Source: Geosiphon pyriformis
Taxonomy: Eukaryota > Glomeromycota > Glomeromycetes > Archaeosporales > Geosiphonaceae
Reading direction: 5' to 3'
DNA: 64,000 bases
Assembly: GCA_016748015.1 (NCBI GenBank)
Contig: JAAOMT010000694.1
Span: 62,001 to 126,000, forward strand
Part shown: positions 58,262-64,000 of the stretch, piece by piece
How the letters are laid out: each line of letters starts with the position of its first letter
Position numbering within the stretch: position 1 is the first letter of the stretch
Notes under the pieces: model-generated
The model's input: the letters and a program-made list of their open reading frames with translations, nothing else
Databases searched by the model: none
Told to the model about the DNA's origin: nothing
Made by a program: the position numbers and the translations under genes

Positions 58262-59236
58262 TATTACCAGAGGTTTTTGGTCTCTTTTCTTGAATGTTGT
58301 AACTGTCTATTGGTTGCAAATTCACGTTTTCTAGAAGTAGTTGAACCTCCAATAATTGAATTTATCTTCAAATTATCTCCTATAATTTGAACTGCTGGGC
58401 TTATAAGTAGAATGGCCAATTCTGTGCCAGTTGCTTTGTGTAGTTATGTTGTAGTAAACGTCAACTCTTTCCCAGGAATCGCTCATCTGAAAGCTCACTA
58501 AAATGTGTAATTACTTTGCTGTAAAAGTCAACTCTTCTACAGGAATCTCGTCTGTAGGCTACCCTAATGATTATAATAAACAACTAAAAGAAAAATAAAA
58601 GAAATGTAAAAGAAATTGAATTCTGTTAAGGGAAACGTTTTTTATCCAGGCCTGGAGTCACTAACAGTTTACTGAAATTGGTAGCTAATCAATTTCGAAA
58701 TGTTAGTTGGGTTTTGGGGATTTTCTAAGTGCAATAATTAAAAAATTTGGTTTTTTTTTTGAATTATTTGATATTTATTTCTTTTTGTGTGTGTAGAAAT
58801 AGTTCTAAGTAATAAATCTAAAGTAAGATATATTTTCCAAAAGAAAAAAGCTCTTCTTTTATACAACTTGTTGTAGTACTAGTCTATGAACTTGCACTTT
58901 TTCTCTTTGCTCAAATTTTGGCGAACTAAAGATACATTTTGATGAACTACAAGTTATTTCGCTAAACTATTGATTAATTTGGGTGAACTATTCATAATTT
59001 CGGCAAATTTCTGTAAATTTCGGCGAATTTTTGAATGTTACAAAGTTCAGGGAATTGTGTAATTTGATCATCCTACTTTCTGTTATACTAATTAGATTAT
59101 TTTAATTGAATTGTGATATGTGATAATTGATTAAATAATAAATGAATAATTTGAAATGATATTAATATACTAATGAATTATAGGAATTATAAGAGTAATT
59201 TCATGCTAATTAATAGCTAAAATTCTACTGGTAACA
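58262..59236 (-). repeat. LTR D (5' LTR of I, family 1)
   Basis: Plus-strand ends TATTACCAGAGG (one transition from TGTTACC) and ACTGGTAACA at 59236. TATA box (TATAAAAG, minus strand) at 58857-58864; two ~20-bp TTCGGCGAATTT-type units near 58998-59033. Confidence 0.95.
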
Positions 59237-59640
59237 CTGTTTGAGCTGGTCTGTCTACATTTCATTTAAGTTGTTGTATCAACTGGTAAGTGATGATACT
59301 TCCAGCCAATCCACTATCTAAGATTAAGCGAATGGGTTTTCCTTTTACTATAGCTTCTATGTACATAGCAGTAATTGCTTTTTGTTTATTGACTGTTGCA
59401 TTACTAAGCAGAAATGGTGATTCATTTGCTTCAAATTCAAATGGAATATATCTGACAGATTGGCATTTTGGGCAATTTGAACTGGTGGAATGGTGTGGTT
59501 GGAAGGGTTTGATCTTGGTATTGCAACTTCACCTTTAGAAAGTGCAGTTTGTTGAAAATCCGATTTCTCTGGTATTGTAAGATAACTGGGTTGAGTGTAA
59601 TAATGATTGGGTCTTTGCTGACCAGAATTTTGGGAACCAA
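59237..59640 (-). pseudogene. Protease N-terminal part with active site (H)
   Basis: MYIEAIVKGKPIRLILDSGL, then AGSIITYQLIQQLK, keeps D-S-G (GAT AGT GGA near 59312-59320). The frame is cut by I right after the codons for TV at 59237-59245 and continues at 49355. Confidence 0.88.
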
Positions 59641-61415
59641 CTGGTTATTTAGATTGATTCTGTTGTGGTTACTCTGCAATTAATTTTGAGGTGTGAATTG
59701 GTTATGTTGAACCAATCTTCTTGTTGGTACTTGATATTGTTGAATGGATGGTGTCTGATATAGCTGAATTGGTAAAGGTTGCTGATATTGTTGTTGCATT
59801 GGTTGTGGAGCTGGTGGATAGTAACTGTTTTGATTTTGTGGTCTTGGTGAATAATAAATTGGTGGTGGAGATTGGTAATAGGATTGTTGTGGTGAAGAAT
59901 AACGTTGATTACTTTTGTTTTGTTGGTCTTTTTGTAATTTTCTACAATCTCGTTTCCAGTGTCCTGGAATTCCACAATAATGACAATTTTGAGATTGGTT
60001 GTTGGATGGTGATTCAAAATTGTTTTGGTTGCATCATTGTGAGGGTTGATATCTTTGTGGTTGTTGTTGCTGTTGTTGTTGGTTTGTGAAGTAGCTTTCA
60101 ACCTTTTTTGTGAGTTGGTCTATCTTCTCTTCAGCTGCTAAGCTGGTTTCTCCAATTGCAAGATTTACAAGCTTGGTGTGATTTGCTTCTTCCATTGCTA
60201 TTTCATAGCTCTTTGCATGTCTAATAGCAGTTGCTAAGTCTGCTGGAGCATGTGGACAGACTTTTTTAATCAGTTTGTCTTTTAACCCTGCTATAAACTG
60301 ATTCAGAATTTGAGCATCAGAATAGTAGTCATTGGTTTCTAATTGTCGGATTTGTCTGAGAAGTTTGTTAAATCTTCCAAGATAGATCATAACAGTTTCA
60401 GATGTTTCTTGTTTGATATTGTGAAAGTGGTTTCTGAGAGTGATAAAGGTATTGTTGTTGGTGAATTGTTGTAGAAAAGCATCTTTGAATGCTTGCCAGT
60501 TTTCAAATGGTTCTTCTAAGTTTTCAAACCATTCTCCTGCTGTTCCTTGAAGAAAATAGGGAATTGCTTTAAACATTCTTGCTGTGATCCAACCATTTGC
60601 ATCTTCTGCTTTTTGAACTTTGTCAAGGCATTCTTGAGGGCTGGTATTATTGTTTTCACCAGTGAATTCTGGGATTTTTGCAATATAAGCAGTTGTCATT
60701 TCTTCTTTGTTTTCTGTAATTTCTTCTGGTTCTGATTCAGTTTCTTTACTTTCCAAGCTTTCTGAGTGATTACTTTTGTTTTCCTGTAAGTAATCAATGA
60801 TATTGGCACTTGTTGATATTGGTTCCTGCTGTTGAGTAGAATTTCTAGGTGACTAAAAATCTTCTGGTCTGGAGAAACGGCTAAGTGGTAAACTTGGTGT
60901 TTGTGGTTGAACAAGTAAAATTAGAAATGGTGTAATAGAAAGTGGTAATTTGACACTGGTTTCTTGTTCAGGTGTTTGCAAGTGTCTGGCAGTTGTCTTT
61001 TGTAGTGTTGGAGTGTTTGAAGTGGTTTTTAAGTATTGCTTCAATCTTTGTTTGCCTTTGTTGCTTGTTTCTGTCTCTGATTCAAAGTCAAAAGAGTATT
61101 TAGACTGTACTGGGTATTTTTTTCACAATACTCAATAATGTTAAAATTAAGTTCTTGAAAGTAGGTAGCAAGTGTTTCACTGTTCAGGTCTTCTGTTCCC
61201 AATTGTGAATAGTGCACTAAATTATTGTAGAGATTGCTTCTAACTTCTGAAATGTTGTAGTTTCTAAAAAGATAATTGTTGATGTGATTTTCAATGTATT
61301 GGTATACTGATTTCTTGACAACTTCAATTTCGTTTGGAATGTTAAATTTTTGCTTGCAGTGAGTGTAAATTGACTGGTAATGCTCTAGAGTTGCTGTGTC
61401 TGGTGTGATTGCCAC
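59641..61415 (-). pseudogene. Gag, lightly decayed (H)
   Basis: ATG at 61413-61415 (MAITPDTATLEHYQSIYTHC). The gag core is open over 240 codons (60034-60756), ending in ESYFTNQQQQQQQPQRYQPS. Zinc knuckle CHYCGIPGHWKRDC at about 59945-59990. The Glu-rich linker and N-terminal domain are as in I, with a frameshift near 61130 in the poly(T) run and single stops. Confidence 0.9.
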
Positions 61416-61460
61416 TTTGAATTTGTTGTTGCTGTGTTATTTCTGTGGGAGAGCACCAAA

Positions 61461-62455
61461 TGTTACCAGAGGTTTTTGGTCTTTTTTCTTGAATGTTGTA
61501 ACTGTCTATTGGTTGCAAATTCACGTTTTCTAGAAGTATTTGAACCTCCAATAATTGAATTTATCTTTAAATTATCTCCTATAATTTGAACTGCTGGGCT
61601 TATAAATAGAATGGCCAATTCTGTGCCAGTTGCTTTGTGTAGTTACGTTGCAGTAAACATCAACTCTTTCCCAGGAATTGCTCATCTGGAAGCTTACTAA
61701 AAATGTGTAGTTACTTTGCTATAAAAGTCAACTCTTTTACAGGAATCTTGTCTGTAGGCTACCCTAATGATTATAATAAGAAAAAAAAAGAAAAAAATAA
61801 AAGAAATATAAAAGAAATAGAATTCTGTCAAGGGAAATGTTTTCTATCTAGGCCTGGAGTTACTAACAGTTTACTGAAATTGGTAGCTAATCAATTTTGA
61901 AATGTTAGTTGGGTTTTTGGGGATTTTCCAAGTATAATAATTAAATAATTTGATTTTTCAAATTATTTTATATTTATTTTTTTCTGTGTATATAGGAATG
62001 GTTCTAAGTAATAAATCTAAAGTAAGATACATTTTCTTGAAGAGAAAAGCTCTTCTTTTATACAACTTGTTGTAGTACTAGTCTATAAACTTGCACTTTT
62101 TCTTTTTGCTCAAATTTCAGCAAACTAAAAATACATTTTGATGAACTACAAGTTATTTCGCTGAACTATTGATTAATTTGGGTAAACTATTCATAATTTC
62201 GGCGAATTTCTTATAAATTTCGGTGAATTTCTGTAAATTTCGACGAATTTTAGAATGTTACAAAGTTCAGAGTATTGTGTAATTTGATTATCTTACTTTC
62301 TGTTATACTAATTAGATTATTTTAATTGAATTGTGATATGTGATAATTGATTAAATAATAAATGATAATTTGAAATGATATTAATATACTAATTAATTAT
62401 AGGAATTATAAGGGTAATTTCGTGCTAATTAATAGCTAAAATTTTACTGGTAACA
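61461..62455 (-). repeat. LTR E (5' LTR of H, family 1)
   Basis: Plus-strand ends TGTTACCAGAGG and ACTGGTAACA. TATA box (TATAAAAG, minus strand) at about 62056-62063; three ~20-bp TTCGGCGAATTT-type units near 62196-62255, one fewer than LTR B of the same element. The inner flank GAGCACCA (61451-61458) is the primer site. Confidence 0.95.
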
Positions 62456-63420
62456 CTGGGAAGCCTATCAAGTCTTGTAAACTAATGAAGATCACAATAA
62501 ACTATCACCAATATTATCTTGGAATAACAATAAAAAGGGAAAGCAAAAAGAGAAACTTACCAAAAATATCAACCAAACATGGTGGACTGATGACAATAGT
62601 ACTGAGCTGACACCAACTTGGAAGTAAAAAGAGAATAACAAGGAAAAAAAAAAAAAAAAGAAGAAGAGCCAGCACCAACTACTACTATCACTTATATTCC
62701 ATACACTTATACTCCACCACAACCATCTAACTATTACTGACTAAAACTAGTATGTGTCAATTGCAACAAAAAATTGTTGTCAATAAACATGTGTTGTGGC
62801 AATGATGAGGAATACTATATAGCAACCAAATTTTACTGCTGCCCATGTGTCCTAAAATGCTTTGAATGACCAAAATGACAAGAAAAATGAGACAACAAAT
62901 CTTGTCTCACTTGTGAAGAACTCTTTTAAATAAAGAAATATGAAATAACATTCTTGAATGAGGAGGAATCTGTAATGAATTGTGTCAATACACAATTTTA
63001 ATTAGTGACTGAATGAGAAAAAAGATACCTATAAAAGCCACCTAAAAAAGAGCTGTAAAATGCCTAGATAGTTGTCCACACAATAATGACAAAATCTGAC
63101 AAATAGCACTTGCCAAAATTGAAGGAACATTATTAGAAGAAATAAAAACAATCAAAAACAACTCACCAGAATCCATAAAATTCGACTGGAACCCAAACCT
63201 AGATATTATTCTAGAGCCTATAGACTCAGAGCAATTCCATTAGCACTACCAAGAATTAACATCCATTTAAGAAGAACAAGAGCAATAGTTAGAAAAAATA
63301 AATACATAACTATGCAACCATTGTTTGATCTCATGTGATTTTCAATATTGTAATAAGTGTAATCTTATTTACAATCTATTACCATGTATGATCTACACAA
63401 TCCCAAAAGAAAAAGAACCA
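62456..63420 (+). pseudogene. Protease tail and cysteine-rich modules, decayed (K)
   Basis: Lys-rich linker (EKKKKKK-type, 62640-62665), first cluster CVNCNKKLLSINMCCGND, then KFYCCPCVLKC and NKSCLTCEEL (62755-62930), middle region with many stops, second cluster CNHCLISCDFQYCNKC (63315-63362; the full CX2CX3CX4CX2C). Confidence 0.8.
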
Positions 63421-64000
63421 ATCAGCAGCTGCACATCTAAATTGAAATCAATTTTCAATTCCAATTTAAACTTCAACAATGATGATGACAAAAACAATGA
63501 TTCCAGCTCTATGCAAATTGGCAATAACAACAATGATAATTCAGACTCAGATTTAAACTCCGAACAATATATTGTGCTTCTTGATCTTACCAAGAAACAG
63601 AAACTAAAATAGTTCAGCAATAATAATAAAGATATTATGCCAGAACATGTACATAATACTAATGCAGGGTTTGATTTAAGATATCCAGGAAAAGATGTCA
63701 TCAAATTAAAACCACATTTTTACACATACATTGATTTGAAAGTAGCCAAAGAAATTTCAGCAACAACAATGGTTCAGTTAACATCCAGGAGTAGTTTAGT
63801 GAAAAAAGAAATCAATATCAGAAGAGGAATAATTGACACAGAATATGTAGAAAATATTATTGCTATGCTACAAAATGATTCAGAAAAAGCCTACATTATA
63901 GAGCCAAATGAAAAGATAGCACAGACAATATTCTTGCCATTAGTTAAAATAACTCAATTAGTATCAGTAGAAAACAGAAAAGAATTAGGGATTACAGCTA
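63421..64000 (+). pseudogene. dUTPase, runs off the window (K)
   Basis: Asn/Ser/Asp-rich leader (63450-63570), a TAG at a Trp position (63610), then motif 1 AGFDLRYPGKD, motif 2 SRSSLVKKE, motif 3 GIIDTEYVENIIAMLQN, and motif 4 KIAQTIFLPLVKITQL up to the end of the window. Confidence 0.88.

Larger units (their letters stand above)
49356..59236 (-). mobile_element. Full-length family-1 element I, nested in H
   Basis: A 9881-bp element with LTRs at 58262-59236 and 49356-50330, flanked by perfect CTGT duplications (49352-49355 and 59237-59240). It sits in the protease gene of H in the same orientation. The target sequence can be verified against its own protease gene (56031-56048), which shows the uninterrupted AATAACTGTTTGAGCTGG. 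It is the youngest insertion in this nest. Confidence 0.97.
42622..62455 (-). mobile_element. Full-length family-1 element H (carries nested element I)
   Basis: Minus-strand element with LTRs at 61461-62455 and 42622-43634. It is flanked by perfect 4-bp duplications CTGG (42618-42621 and 62456-62459), so its boundaries are secure. Without the nested I (49356-59236 plus one 4-bp duplication) it is about 9.95 kb. Internal order is gag, protease, cysteine-rich modules, dUTPase, RT, RNase H, integrase, accessory ORF. Confidence 0.96.
62456..64000 (+). mobile_element. Family-2 element K, continuation
   Basis: After the duplicated CTGG the frame resumes as EAYQVLW.DEDHN-type protease tail, then cysteine-rich modules and dUTPase; the element continues past the window end. 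Confidence 0.9.

Noticed and set aside
1-64000. tRNA and rRNA genes
   Set aside because: No cloverleaf-like or conserved rRNA segment was recognised by eye; a covariance-model scan would be needed to exclude them.

Overview
The window is eukaryotic, very AT-rich and dominated by retrotransposons. Its protein-level style is low-GC, Asn/Lys/Ile-rich Ty3/Gypsy elements carrying a dUTPase, plus LINE ORF1 and ORF2 remnants of a type I associate with arbuscular mycorrhizal fungi (Glomeromycotina, e.g. Rhizophagus or Gigaspora). That assignment is an inference from recalled protein resemblance; no search was run. Only about 8.9-12.8 kb looks like ordinary genic DNA.

Layout. (1) 1-3007: 3' end of a family-1 Gypsy element (M, + strand): integrase, a post-integrase accessory ORF and an LTR. 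It sits inside (2) 3008-6717: the 5' half of a family-2 Gypsy element (N, - strand), which itself interrupts (3) a LINE ORF1 at 6718-7350 (- strand). (4) 7351-8947 is an AT desert. (5) 8948-11195 holds a TATA box and a seven-exon gene for a 455-residue protein with consistent splice phases. (6) 11734-12013 is a small hypothetical gene; 12280-12787 is a decayed DDE transposase. (7) 14143-18335 is a decayed LINE (+). (8) 18530-20255 is a pair of ~700 bp direct repeats. (9) 21180-39835 is an old, diverged family-2-like element (J, +) split by a full-length family-2 element (L, -, 22182-32171). (10) 38992-64000 is another family-2 element (K, +, running off the window). It is split by a full-length family-1 element (H, -, 42622-62455), which is itself split by a second full-length family-1 element (I, -, 49356-59236). 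The order of nesting is fixed by exact 4-bp target duplications: CTGG for H and CTGT for I.

Element organisation (both families): LTR - gag with CX2CX4HX4C knuckle - retropepsin - two cysteine-rich (putative zinc) modules - trimeric-type dUTPase - reverse transcriptase - RNase H - integrase - accessory ORF - LTR. The post-integrase accessory ORF is the most interesting item. It is recognisably the same protein in both families, has no membrane segment, and ends inside the 3' LTR. It is intact in M and I while the surrounding pol genes carry stops and frameshifts. All visible elements are decayed. Most stops fall at Trp or Gln positions, as expected of C-to-T/G-to-A decay, and all four reverse transcriptases seen have lost the second aspartate of the YxDD box.
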